Shown here in pieces: positions 19,409 to 32,272 of a stretch of 61,864 nt of DNA. The notes beneath the pieces were generated by a model, which had not been told where the DNA came from, ran no database searches, and saw only the letters and a list, made by a program, of their open reading frames with translations. Position 1 is the stretch's first letter. The number at the start of each line of letters is the position of its first letter. The position numbers and the translations under genes were made by a program. This stretch comes from Labilibacter sediminis. GTDB taxonomy: Bacteria > Bacteroidota > Bacteroidia > Bacteroidales > Marinilabiliaceae. Location of the stretch: assembly GCF_005877885.1 (NCBI RefSeq), contig NZ_VCHY01000026.1, forward strand, positions 1-61,864, written 5' to 3'.

Positions 19409-21250
19409 ATGGGGAGAGTAGCAATATTTATCGGAGTATTACTTTGTTTTGGAGCTAATGTTTTTAGCCAGGAGTATATATGGAGCGGAAAAGCAGAGAA
19501 TAGCGATTTTTTTGATGAGGGTAACTGGACCATTCAAGGTACGCAAAGCGGGCCATCTGAAGGCTCAATAGATCCTTCTCAGGCCATTAATGCAAATCTT
19601 ACAATATCAGATGAGGTGGAAGTAATTAATGCTTTGGGGGAGATGTTTTTGGGAACCGGAAATTTAACTATTATAAATAGCACCTTATCATCAGAAGCAA
19701 TTGGCAGTGGAAGTGTAACAATTGGTGAAAAAGCATATCTTACTTTAAGTGCAGAAAATCCTTTAACCAATAATTGTCAGATAAATATTATATCGGGTAT
19801 GGCATGGTTAAAAACAAGCAATGTTTTACCAGATATTTTTAATACAAATTATCTATCCCAAATAAAGGTTAGTCAGGTTGCTGCTAATTATCCGGCCAAT
19901 ATCCGTCTGGATAATTATTATTCGCAAGGAACTATCGTCAGAGCTCAGGACGAATTAGTTAAACCTGTTACCGTTTATGATCAAACCAACCTTCAAGGTA
20001 ATTCGGCACAGCTAACAATTGATCAAATTCATAGCGGAACTCAGCTTCCGAATTCAATGAACAACCAAATACAATCATTTCAACTGGCAAAAGGCTATAT
20101 GGCTACGCTGGCAATAAATGATGATGGTACGGGTAATAGTAAGGTTTATATTGCTTCAGAAGAAGATTTAGTCATTAACGAATTGCCTGTAGAACTTCAG
20201 AATAATATTTCCTTCATTAGGGTGATTCCATGGAACTGGGTATCTAAAAAAGGTACAGGTGGCGATATTGAAGGACTGGGAACTACATGGTATTACCTGT
20301 GGGGTAATTCAGGAACCTCATATTTAAACAGAGAGTATGCCCCAATGGCGTGGGGTAAAAATGCAGCCAATGATCAGGCAGATGTGGATTTGTACAAGGG
20401 TAAGTATAAGGCAACACATGTTTTAGCATTCAATGAATCAGATAATTGTAACGACCAGTCAGGGCAGTGGGGTGATCTTTGCAATACTGATGTGGCAGTG
20501 GCAACCTACGAAAATCTTATGAAAACAGGTTTGCGTTTGGTGTCTCCTTCATGTCGTGAAAATGCGCCTTTCGGATGGCTTAAAGATTTTTACGATAAAG
20601 CAACAGCACAAGATATCAGGATAGATGTTATTGGAATTCACTGGTACGACTGGAGCAGTAGTCCGGCCAATTCGCCCAACGCTGATCCTCAAAAGGTGTT
20701 TAACAGATTTAAAAATCATCTGCAAAAGGTATACGATTTGTATAATTTGCCTATTTGGATCACAGAGTTTAATGCCAATCCAAACAGAACAAATGCAGTA
20801 AACAAAGCATTTATGGAGTTGGCTTTACCATATTTAGAAAGCCTTGATTACATTGAACGATACGCATGGTATCAACCTGATTCTGACGTGGCTGATTTTT
20901 ATGATGTAAATGGAAATATTACTGAAGTGGGTAGTGTATATGCAAATCAGGCATCTACACCTTCAATACCTGAATTAACGCTTAAATCCGAAAGTAATTT
21001 AGAAATCTCTTTACCTACTTCAGATAAAACAGAAATGAAACAGGTTGGTTTGGAGGTTTATCCAAATCCGGTTGAAGATATATTATACATTAATTGTGAT
21101 AATATGCAAAGCAATATCCATATCTATAATTCTAAAGGTTTTCTTGTTATGCAGATTAACAATCAAAATCAAATAAATGTATCCAAACTGCCAAAGGGGT
21201 TATATATGATTAGAGTAGATAAGGAGCTTGTAAAGTTTATTAAGAAATAA
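19409..21250 (+). CDS. T9SS-secreted GH128-like glycosidase
   Basis: Secreted enzyme, 613 aa. Signal peptide (about 1-20), an N-terminal beta-rich region (about 25-265, low similarity to anything recognised), a Glyco_hydro_cc/GH128-like barrel (about 270-520) with probable acid/base Glu343 in AFNESDN and nucleophile Glu453 in WITEFNAN, and a T9SS sorting domain (about 545-613: VYPNPVEDILYI, GLYMIRV, KFIKK). It shares the MAWG, FNE and WITEF landmarks with the lipoprotein at 17125-18498 but is only distantly similar, with a longer spacing between the glutamates (110 against 90 residues). It probably attacks the same backbone with a different site or in a different place. A beta-1,3-glycanase is the family-based guess. 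Confidence 0.78.
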   Translation: MGRVAIFIGVLLCFGANVFSQEYIWSGKAENSDFFDEGNWTIQGTQSGPSEGSIDPSQAINANLTISDEVEVINALGEMFLGTGNLTIINSTLSSEAIGSGSVTIGEKAYLTLSAENPLTNNCQINIISGMAWLKTSNVLPDIFNTNYLSQIKVSQVAANYPANIRLDNYYSQGTIVRAQDELVKPVTVYDQTNLQGNSAQLTIDQIHSGTQLPNSMNNQIQSFQLAKGYMATLAINDDGTGNSKVYIASEEDLVINELPVELQNNISFIRVIPWNWVSKKGTGGDIEGLGTTWYYLWGNSGTSYLNREYAPMAWGKNAANDQADVDLYKGKYKATHVLAFNESDNCNDQSGQWGDLCNTDVAVATYENLMKTGLRLVSPSCRENAPFGWLKDFYDKATAQDIRIDVIGIHWYDWSSSPANSPNADPQKVFNRFKNHLQKVYDLYNLPIWITEFNANPNRTNAVNKAFMELALPYLESLDYIERYAWYQPDSDVADFYDVNGNITEVGSVYANQASTPSIPELTLKSESNLEISLPTSDKTEMKQVGLEVYPNPVEDILYINCDNMQSNIHIYNSKGFLVMQINNQNQINVSKLPKGLYMIRVDKELVKFIKK

Positions 21251-21333
21251 AAATATAGTCATGATTGGGGATGTATGAATAATCTTCAATCATAAATTTC
21301 AACCGGCAAATGGTTGAATAAAGCATAAAGGGT

Positions 21334-22965
21334 ATGAAAAAAATATTTGTATTAAGTATTGTTTTGTGGTTGGGTTTCCATTTAGGGGCAACAAAATACT
21401 ATGTGAATTCTGAGAGTGGTGATGATAGCAATAATGGTACACATATGTCTGCGCCATTTGCTAGTTTAAGTAAGGTAAATACGCTTAAATTAAATCCGGG
21501 TGACCAAATATTACTTGCCAGAGGGTGTGTATTTAAAGGAACGCTCGAATTACAAAATCAGGCAGGAACTAAAAATAAACCCATTGTGGTTTCCAGTTAT
21601 TCACACAATAACTCTGCAAAAGAAAAACCACTTATTGAAGCCAATGGATTTTTAAATGGAATTCTAATTATTAATTGTAGCAATATCCTTATAAAAGATA
21701 TTGAAATAACAGCTAAAGGAGGCGGGTTTAAAACAGATGTGAAATTAAAAAATTACATGTGTTGTGGCGTTTTGGTTACTACCTCGAAAGCCGGAGAATA
21801 TAAAAATATCTTACTTCAGAATTTAACGGTACGAGATGTGTTTTTTGAGAAGGAAGGTTTTTCAAGAGGTGCCGGTGAAGTAAAAACAGCCAATGGAAAA
21901 CAAAACTATGGATGGGGAATCCGTTTTATTAATGCTACAGAGGATGCTGTTTTAAAGGATCTAACAGTTAAAGACTGTACCATAAAAAATGTAGCGCATA
22001 CTGGTCTTAAGTTTACAGGAAAAGGTAAGAGTATTCATAATATTCAGGTTTTTAATAATGATGTGATCGAAACAGGAGGCCCTGGTATTCAAATGTCAGG
22101 CGTTCATACTGGGCATGTAAAAGGAAACAGGGTTAACCACTCAGGTAGCAATAACGATTCGCGCAAATGGGGCCGGGGAAGTGGTCTTTGGACATGGGGA
22201 ACATCGGATGTAATCATAGAGCATAATTCATTTAAAAACGCCAATGGGCCTGGAGATTCTGCCGGCTGCCATATCGATTATAATTGCAATAATATTATTG
22301 TACAGTATAATTTAAGTGCCTATAATGCCGGTGGCTTTTGTGAAATATTAGGAAATAATTACAACTGTGCCTACCGATATAATGTAAGCGTTAATGATGG
22401 TCATAGAGTTAAAGGTAAAGATGGTGCTTTTCAGGAAGGAAAAATATTTTGGCTAAGTGGCTACCAGGGCAATAAAAAAAGAAGCGGTCCTTTTAATAGC
22501 TACTTTTATAACAATACCATGTATGTAAACAAAGGGATTGTTGCAAAAATAGCTGTTAACAATGCTTCGTCCGGAGTATTAATTGCCAATAATATTTTTC
22601 ATATAGAAGGAGACTGTAAAGCAGTATTAGGAGATCAGTATAATCCCCAAAAAAAAGGTGCTTCAAGAGTTAAAAATATTGTGTTTAAAAACAATTTATA
22701 CTTAAACAAGAGTAACTGGCCCAAAGAAGTATTAATACAAGATGAACAACCTATCATTGGTAATGCCCGGTTTGTTAATGCCGGAGGTAGCAGCTTACAA
22801 GACTACCTGCCGTTAAATGCTGAATTAATCAAAAATAAAGGAATCGAAATTGAAATGCTTCCCGGTGATTCTATAGGTCTTATTAACGGCCTTAAAGTCA
22901 GGAGAGATATCCTGGACACCAAAATAAAAGGCTTGCCGGATATGGGAGCCATTGAACTAAAATAA
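21334..22965 (+). CDS. Secreted right-handed beta-helix protein (pectate-lyase-like fold)
   Basis: Secreted protein, 543 aa, signal peptide about 1-19. KYYVNSESGDDSNNG starts a typical parallel beta-helix lead-in (also APFASL and NPGDQILLARG). The body (about 60-470) has repeated short strands with Asn ladders. GSGLWTWGTSDVIIEHN, GCHIDYNCNNIIVQYN and YNVSVNDG are shared almost word for word with the larger paralogue at 25260-27590. There is no T9SS domain or lipobox, so it is probably periplasmic. Such folds occur in polysaccharide lyases and in several glycosidase families; the activity here is unknown. The neighbours place it in breakdown of the PUL1 glycan. Confidence 0.7.
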   Translation: MKKIFVLSIVLWLGFHLGATKYYVNSESGDDSNNGTHMSAPFASLSKVNTLKLNPGDQILLARGCVFKGTLELQNQAGTKNKPIVVSSYSHNNSAKEKPLIEANGFLNGILIINCSNILIKDIEITAKGGGFKTDVKLKNYMCCGVLVTTSKAGEYKNILLQNLTVRDVFFEKEGFSRGAGEVKTANGKQNYGWGIRFINATEDAVLKDLTVKDCTIKNVAHTGLKFTGKGKSIHNIQVFNNDVIETGGPGIQMSGVHTGHVKGNRVNHSGSNNDSRKWGRGSGLWTWGTSDVIIEHNSFKNANGPGDSAGCHIDYNCNNIIVQYNLSAYNAGGFCEILGNNYNCAYRYNVSVNDGHRVKGKDGAFQEGKIFWLSGYQGNKKRSGPFNSYFYNNTMYVNKGIVAKIAVNNASSGVLIANNIFHIEGDCKAVLGDQYNPQKKGASRVKNIVFKNNLYLNKSNWPKEVLIQDEQPIIGNARFVNAGGSSLQDYLPLNAELIKNKGIEIEMLPGDSIGLINGLKVRRDILDTKIKGLPDMGAIELK

Positions 22966-23151
22966 AAACAACTGTTATTCTGGTTGTCTGTCTTAAACGG
23001 GCAGATGATCAGGATTATTAAAAATAAGAACCAAACAGAATATTCTACTCTTTCAAAGTTAAACTATATCAGTTCTATAGTCTGCAAAAGTGCAGTCAGT
23101 CTTTCTTAAATATTGCTTATTAATCTTATCCATGAAATAAAAATTACTACA

Positions 23152-25263
23152 ATGAATTACAGGATAAACCTTAAAAACTTATGGCTTGCTTTAGTCTTAC
23201 TGTTTAGTATGCAGAGTTTATCGGCACAAAATCCAAATGTTATAGTTATAGTTGTTGATGATGCAGGATATGCGGATTGGGGGTTTCAAGGATCCACAGT
23301 GATGGAAACTCCACGTATAGATCAGTTAAGAAGTGAAGGAACCAATTTTACACATGCTTATGTTACCAATTCGGTTTGTGCACCTTCCAGGGCAGGTTTG
23401 TTAACAGGACGTTATCAAAACAGGTTTGGTTTTGAATACAATATTGTGGAGTATTATGCTGCACCTGATCATACTTTAGCCGATGTAGGTTTAGATCCCA
23501 ATGAAAAAACGATTGCTAACTATTTAAAAGATTTGGGTTATAGCACTTCAGCTATCGGGAAATGGCATTTAGGAGAGGAAACGCATCACCATCCTAATAA
23601 CCGCGGTTTTGATTATTTCTATGGATTATTAAGTGGTTCGCGTCCATACTTTCATACAGCAGATTTGCCAGCTAATAAAAAATTAATGCGCAATTTTGAG
23701 GTGGATGATATGGCGGATGGCTATATGACTGATGTGTTAACTGAAGATGCTATTAACTGGATGACACAACAGGTAAATGCCGATAAACCATTTTTCACCT
23801 ACTTGTCTTATACGGCTGTTCATGGCCCTTATGAATCAAAAACTGAGGATTTCGATTATTTTACTGATAACTGTATTGGTTTTGATGGTGCTCCGTGTTC
23901 AGATAAACGACAGAATTATGCAGCTATGACATATAGCCTTGATTACAATGTTGGTAATCTTATTGATAATTTGAAGACTTTAGGGGTATATGACAATACG
24001 CTCATCTTTTTTATAAATGATAATGGAGGTAAGTCGCCTCAGGTAGTTACAGATAATGGTGAGTTAAGAGGAGGTAAATCATCTCAATATGAAGGAGGAT
24101 TAAGAGTCCCGTTTTTTTGCGTATGGCCTGGTCATGTGCCGGCAGGAGCAGTATATGATAAGCAGGTTATTTCGCTGGATATTTTACCAACGATTATCAA
24201 TGCAGCGGGAGGAACATTGCCAACAGACAGGGAATTTGATGGTGTTGACTTAGTTCCATTCACAAACAATACTGGTTTAATAGCCCATGACTATTTGTAT
24301 TGGAGAAAGTTCTTAGTGTGGTCTGTGGTTCAAAGTGATAACAAAAAACTAATCATTAATTATAATGGTCCCGATGACTTTGATAATGACACATTATTGT
24401 ATGATTTAAACCTGGATATCAGAGAAACAAATAACCTTTATACTTCATTAGATGATGAAGTTGCCGCTGATTTAATGCTTCATTTTGAGGATTGGGAAAA
24501 AGACTTGAAGCTTCCTGCCTGGATAGCAAATACCGTCTCAAATACACAATGCAGCGAGGGAGTAACAGATATGGCTGACTGTGAAAATATTATGATTGCC
24601 TACGGAAAGTTAACTAAACCCGAGGAAGTATGGAGTATGGAAGCCGAAGATGGTGAGTTATCCGGAGCAGCTGAAGTAAGAACCGGATGTGATAATGCTT
24701 CAGGTAATGCTTTTGTAAAACTAAGTACGGATGCTTCAAATAGTTTGCTGTTTAATAATATAAATATTGAATCAGCAGGTAGTTATCAGTTAAGAATAAA
24801 ACATTTTAATTCTGCTCAGGTTACTCTTCAGTTGTTTGTAAATAATATCTTTATGGATCAGGTAATCTTTCCTGAAGCCAAATTCTGTTATCAGGGTCCT
24901 TCTTCTGAAACAATTATTGAAATTTCATTAAATGCTGGTGTAAATAGCATTGAGTTAAAACCGGTGCAAGGCCTAAGTTCTCCCTTGCTCGACCGTGTTG
25001 CTATATTTACACCTGTGACTACAGATATTTTTTCATACTATAAAAATGAGCAGCCAAATTATTCAGTGTATCCTAATCCATGTACCAATCATTTATATAT
25101 TAAGGGAGTAAAGGGATTCAAGGAGTTTACGATTTATTCTATAAATGGATCAAAGGAATATCAAGGACTAACTGATGGAAGTATTGATTTAAGTGCAATT
25201 AGAAATGGATTGTATGTACTGGAAATAGCAAGTAACTATAAATTAAAATTCATAAAAGAATGA
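23152..25263 (+). CDS. T9SS-secreted S1-family sulfatase with CBM6/35-like module
   Basis: Predicted carbohydrate sulfatase that removes sulfate esters outside the cell. From the Met at 23152 (chosen over 23113 because it gives a clean signal peptide ending SLSAQ) it is 703 aa. Sulfatase domain about 27-470: metal-site DD near 36, and CAPSR with Cys76, the residue converted to formylglycine, then LTGRYQNRFGF and GKWHLG. Residues about 495-625 form a CBM6/35-like module (MEAEDGELSGA, GCDNASG, CYQG), and 635-703 a T9SS sorting domain (VYPNPCTNHLYI, GLYVLEIA, FIKE). The module is repeated at the N-terminus of the next gene, which overlaps this stop by 4 nt. Sulfation position and substrate are unknown. 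Confidence 0.9.
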   Translation: MNYRINLKNLWLALVLLFSMQSLSAQNPNVIVIVVDDAGYADWGFQGSTVMETPRIDQLRSEGTNFTHAYVTNSVCAPSRAGLLTGRYQNRFGFEYNIVEYYAAPDHTLADVGLDPNEKTIANYLKDLGYSTSAIGKWHLGEETHHHPNNRGFDYFYGLLSGSRPYFHTADLPANKKLMRNFEVDDMADGYMTDVLTEDAINWMTQQVNADKPFFTYLSYTAVHGPYESKTEDFDYFTDNCIGFDGAPCSDKRQNYAAMTYSLDYNVGNLIDNLKTLGVYDNTLIFFINDNGGKSPQVVTDNGELRGGKSSQYEGGLRVPFFCVWPGHVPAGAVYDKQVISLDILPTIINAAGGTLPTDREFDGVDLVPFTNNTGLIAHDYLYWRKFLVWSVVQSDNKKLIINYNGPDDFDNDTLLYDLNLDIRETNNLYTSLDDEVAADLMLHFEDWEKDLKLPAWIANTVSNTQCSEGVTDMADCENIMIAYGKLTKPEEVWSMEAEDGELSGAAEVRTGCDNASGNAFVKLSTDASNSLLFNNINIESAGSYQLRIKHFNSAQVTLQLFVNNIFMDQVIFPEAKFCYQGPSSETIIEISLNAGVNSIELKPVQGLSSPLLDRVAIFTPVTTDIFSYYKNEQPNYSVYPNPCTNHLYIKGVKGFKEFTIYSINGSKEYQGLTDGSIDLSAIRNGLYVLEIASNYKLKFIKE

Positions 25264-27590
25264 TCAGTAAAATATGTGTAATGACCTGTTGGCTGCTTGT
25301 CGGCTGTTTTTATGGTATTCAAGCTCAAACACAAGTATGGTATAGCGAAGCTGAATCAGGAGTTCTTCTAGGTGATGCCACATTTAAGTCAGGCTGCTCA
25401 AATGCTTCGGGTGAAGGTTTTGTACAGTTGGGAGATGTTAACGGCAATGGCATTCGATTTACGCCCGTTAATATACCTGTTAGTGGAGAATATACATTAG
25501 TGATTAATTACTTTAATGCTACAGCCCAAAAGTTGGAGGTATTTATAAATAGTCAATTGTCGTCCGTTACTGATGTGTCTGCTTCAAACTGGTGTTATCA
25601 GGGTGCTCCCGGAGTTGTTGAAGTTCCTTTAATATTGGCAGAAGGAGATAACACGATTGAACTTTTTGTGAATAACAATACAGCAGCTCCCTTTATTGAT
25701 AAGCTGGTGCTTATCAGCTCTGGAGCATTGCCCGTTGATCCAATCAATTATTATATAAGTGCTTCAGGTAATAACAGTAATTCCGGACAAAGTGAAGATG
25801 AACCATGGCAAAGCCTGGATAGAGTAAACAATCAATGGTTTAATCCTGGAGATTCTGTGTTTTTTAAGGCAGGAGATACCTTTGTTGGTCAGTTAAAAGT
25901 ACCAAGTTCAGGCACTAAAGGTAAAGTACTATATTTTGGCAGCTATGGCGATGGCAATAAACCTGTCATTGATGGAGGAAATGTAAGTGGAGGGGCTCAT
26001 TTAGCCGCTATATTGGTAAATAATCAGGAATATATTGAGATAGCAAATTTAGAGATTACGAATGATCGATTAAGCTCGCGTGATGGTGTTGCAGACGAAT
26101 TAGCTTATGGTATTTATGTTTTAAATAATGGAGCAGACACATTAGATTATTATCGTTTTCATGATTTAACCATTCGTGATGTTTTTGCCATTACAACTGA
26201 AAATACAGAGTTTAATAATATAAAAGTTGCAGGTATTGGATTTAGAACAACTAAGAATAATACTTTAGGAAAGGAACGCAATATACAAGATGTCATTATT
26301 GAAGATTGTTATTTAACAAGGATTACACGTTTTGGTATGCATGTAACGCATGAAGGTGGAGCTGCCGGTGTAGGTAATGACTCCATTAACCGCAACATGA
26401 ACTTTATTTTCCGCAACAATCATTTTTACCATATTGGAGGTACTGGTATTATGCCTGGGCGTGTATATAATGGTTTAGTTGAAAACAATATTTTTGAATA
26501 TACAGGTTCAAATATTGACCCAAGAATGACAGCCAGAGGAAGTGGTGCATGGTTTTGGAGTACACGAAACATTATTTCTCAATACAACAAATCGTATCAT
26601 ATAAGAGGTGATGGTGATTCTTATGGTCAGCACATCGATTTTGGAAACAGGGATGTTATTTTGCAGTACAATTATAGTGAAGATAGTGAAGGAGGTTTTG
26701 CCGAAATATTAGGAGATAATGTTAACTCAACCTATAGGTTTAATGTAAGCGTTAACGATGGGTTTAGAGATAAAAAAGGTAATTCAATCTGGGTATCTGA
26801 TTGGTCTATGGATAAAACATTGTCAGATAGCAACTATGTATACAATAACACCATTTATGTAGATGCCAGTATCACTCCGGATATTTCTATACATGGGAAA
26901 AATACCTTTATATATAACAATATTTTTTACGCCAAAGGAGATGCAACCATTGGTCAGCAAGTGCTCGTGGACATTGAAGAAGGGAGTGCATTATATATGT
27001 CAAACAATCTCTTTTATGGTAATGTAACAACAGCATTTTCGGATTATGATGAATCTCCTGTATTTGGATATCCAGACTTTGTTAAACCCGGTGCTTTAAA
27101 TATTGATGCATATAAGCTCGAAGAACAAAGTATGGCCTTGGATGCAGGCAAGTCTTTCCCTGAACCTAAATTTCCAATGGCCGGGAAAGGAATCTTTAAG
27201 GATGTTAAGTTATATCCGGATGAGGATTTATATGGCAATCCGGTTGATATATCCAATTCTGTTCCGCATATAGGAGCCTACAATGGCATTGCCCTGGAGC
27301 ATGTCGGTGTTGAGGATTTTGAAATGGTAGATGCGACTAGCATGTCGGTATATCCAAATCCGTTAAAAAGTAATGCTTCTATCACTATTGATGCAGTTAA
27401 GTATGGTCAAATTTCTGTATTGCTAACTGATCTTCAGGGAAAAGTGCTTCAAACAGAGCCTTTTTATATTTATGAGGGAACAAATAAAATTAACTTAAAA
27501 ATTGATTCTGCTATTAGAAATGGAATTTATCTGATAAGCATACAGGAAGACAAATATTTTATAAGCAAAAAGGTTGTTTTAACTCGATAG
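25260..27590 (+). CDS. T9SS-secreted beta-helix protein with N-terminal CBM6/35-like module
   Basis: Secreted protein, 776 aa; ATGA overlap with the sulfatase stop suggests translational coupling. Signal peptide about 1-21; CBM6/35-like module about 23-155 (SEAESGVLLGD, GCSNASGEGFVQL, CYQG) closely related to the C-terminal module of the preceding sulfatase; right-handed beta-helix about 165-670 beginning YYISASGNNSNSG and sharing the GSGAWFW, QHIDFGNRDVILQYN and FNVSVNDG blocks with the protein at 21334-22965; T9SS sorting domain about 700-776 (VYPNPLKSNASI, GIYLISI, KKVVLTR). Likely an extracellular enzyme acting on the same glycan as the sulfatase; reaction unknown. Confidence 0.75.
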   Translation: MISKICVMTCWLLVGCFYGIQAQTQVWYSEAESGVLLGDATFKSGCSNASGEGFVQLGDVNGNGIRFTPVNIPVSGEYTLVINYFNATAQKLEVFINSQLSSVTDVSASNWCYQGAPGVVEVPLILAEGDNTIELFVNNNTAAPFIDKLVLISSGALPVDPINYYISASGNNSNSGQSEDEPWQSLDRVNNQWFNPGDSVFFKAGDTFVGQLKVPSSGTKGKVLYFGSYGDGNKPVIDGGNVSGGAHLAAILVNNQEYIEIANLEITNDRLSSRDGVADELAYGIYVLNNGADTLDYYRFHDLTIRDVFAITTENTEFNNIKVAGIGFRTTKNNTLGKERNIQDVIIEDCYLTRITRFGMHVTHEGGAAGVGNDSINRNMNFIFRNNHFYHIGGTGIMPGRVYNGLVENNIFEYTGSNIDPRMTARGSGAWFWSTRNIISQYNKSYHIRGDGDSYGQHIDFGNRDVILQYNYSEDSEGGFAEILGDNVNSTYRFNVSVNDGFRDKKGNSIWVSDWSMDKTLSDSNYVYNNTIYVDASITPDISIHGKNTFIYNNIFYAKGDATIGQQVLVDIEEGSALYMSNNLFYGNVTTAFSDYDESPVFGYPDFVKPGALNIDAYKLEEQSMALDAGKSFPEPKFPMAGKGIFKDVKLYPDEDLYGNPVDISNSVPHIGAYNGIALEHVGVEDFEMVDATSMSVYPNPLKSNASITIDAVKYGQISVLLTDLQGKVLQTEPFYIYEGTNKINLKIDSAIRNGIYLISIQEDKYFISKKVVLTR

Positions 27591-27661
27591 AATAAAAACG
27601 TTTCGAGAATAGTATGCAGTGATTTATATGAGAGTTGATTTTTAAAGCTATTGATAATTAG

Positions 27662-27699
27662 AAAGGTATGTTTTTATGTGATATGTAAACATACCTTTT
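27662..27699 (+). terminator. Intrinsic terminator after the beta-helix gene
   Basis: Perfect 12-bp stem AAAGGTATGTTT (27662-27673) with AAACATACCTTT (27687-27698), ending in TTTT. It divides the locus, so the GH2 gene that starts at 27835 probably has its own promoter. Confidence 0.75.
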
Positions 27700-27807
27700 G
27701 TGACATTCTCATGAAACAGTTGATGACTATTTTTTAACCCAATTTTGAAGATTTGGGAAGAAGTACCCGGTTGATTTTTTTTAAATCTTGTACCTAAGAA
27801 ATAATAG

Positions 27808-30972
<3,165 letters not shown>

Positions 30973-31114
30973 TTAGAAAGTATTATCTGTAAGAATTTTA
31001 AACATCCCATATTGGGGTGCTTATATAGGTTTATACTTATAAGAAATAAATGTTTAGTGGCAGATGTCACTCACCAGTAGTTTAATTTATTATACTTATA
31101 TAAATCACATAACA

Positions 31115-32248
31115 ATGAAAACAAATCAGTTAATAGTAGTTCTTTTATCTTTGATTGTATTCGGATGCAAGCCTGAGAATAAAAGCATTAGGCCTGGTGA
31201 AATTTGGGCCGATAATAATGGTGTTCATATTAATGCTCATGGCGGTGGTATGCTGTTTTATGATGGCAGCTATTATTGGTTTGGAGAACATAAGGTAGAA
31301 GGAAAAGCAGGAAATAAAGCGCACGTGGGTGTTCATTGCTATTCATCCAAAGATTTGTATAACTGGAAAGACGAAGGTATTGCACTAAGTATGACTGATG
31401 ATACTACTTCTTTAATGGTGAAAGGTTGTATTGTTGAGCGTCCTAAGGTCATCTATAATAAGAAAACCAAAAAATTTGTGATGTGGTTTCATCACGAATT
31501 AAAAGGTATGGGTTATAAGGCCGCAATGACAGGGGTGGCAGTAAGCGATAATGCCACCGGGCCGTATACTTATATCAATAGCTATAACCCTAATAAAGGT
31601 GTTTGGCCAATTAATTATCCTGATTCCTTAAAAACAAAAGAGGTAGATATGGATGCCATAAAAAAATGGGGTCCGGAATGGAAAACGGCTGTTGCTGAGG
31701 GATATTTCTTACGAAGAGATTTTGATAAAGGTCAGATGGCACGTGATATGACACTTTTTGTGGATGAGGATGGTGTAGCTTATCATATTCATTCAGCAGA
31801 AGAAAACCAAACGTTACATGTTTCTGAGTTGAATGAGGAGTATACATATTTTACAGGAAAGTATTCGAGAGTTTTACCGGGAAAAGCAAATGAAGCTCCT
31901 GCAGTTGTTAAAAAAGGTGATAAGTACTATATGATCAGTTCGGGTTGTACCGGATGGAAACCAAATCCGGGTCGTTCTGCCGTGGCTGACCATCCCTTAG
32001 GTCCATGGAATGAATTAGGTAATCCATGTATGGGTAGTGATGATGAAATGAAAACAACATTTCGCTCACAAAGTACTTATATACTTCCTATTCAAGGCAA
32101 AAAGGATGCTTATATATATATGGGCGACAGGTGGACTCCTAAAAATGCAATTGATGGCCGTTATATTTGGTTGCCCATTGAGTTTGAAAATGACAGGCCT
32201 GTGATAAGGTGGTACGATGAGTGGGATTTATCGGTATTTGATAAGTAA
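31115..32248 (+). CDS. GH43-like five-bladed propeller glycosidase, lipoprotein
   Basis: Predicted exo-glycosidase, 377 aa from the Met at 31115. That start is preferred over 31064 because it gives a signal peptide with lipobox VFGC (Cys18). IWADNNGVHINAHGGGMLFY and YYWFGEHK are hallmarks of the GH43 subfamily 24/34 cluster, some members of which are exo-beta-1,3-galactosidases; CYSSKDLYNWKDEG, IVERPKVIYN and YYMISSGCTGW follow as in that family. The subfamily cannot be fixed by eye. With the GH2 enzyme it suggests a beta-galactan-containing substrate. It lies 142 nt after the GH2 gene. Confidence 0.82.
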   Translation: MKTNQLIVVLLSLIVFGCKPENKSIRPGEIWADNNGVHINAHGGGMLFYDGSYYWFGEHKVEGKAGNKAHVGVHCYSSKDLYNWKDEGIALSMTDDTTSLMVKGCIVERPKVIYNKKTKKFVMWFHHELKGMGYKAAMTGVAVSDNATGPYTYINSYNPNKGVWPINYPDSLKTKEVDMDAIKKWGPEWKTAVAEGYFLRRDFDKGQMARDMTLFVDEDGVAYHIHSAEENQTLHVSELNEEYTYFTGKYSRVLPGKANEAPAVVKKGDKYYMISSGCTGWKPNPGRSAVADHPLGPWNELGNPCMGSDDEMKTTFRSQSTYILPIQGKKDAYIYMGDRWTPKNAIDGRYIWLPIEFENDRPVIRWYDEWDLSVFDK

Positions 32249-32272
32249 ATTACAACATAAAAGCTTTAGAAG

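Noticed and set aside
21261-21293. Weak hairpin ATGATTG/CAATCAT after the second GH128-like gene
   Set aside because: Only 7 bp with a 19-nt loop and no T run; not distinguishable from chance in AT-rich DNA.
31003-31019. Small hairpin CATCCCA/TGGGGTG after the GH2 gene
   Set aside because: Seven pairs with one wobble and no T run; too weak to call a terminator.
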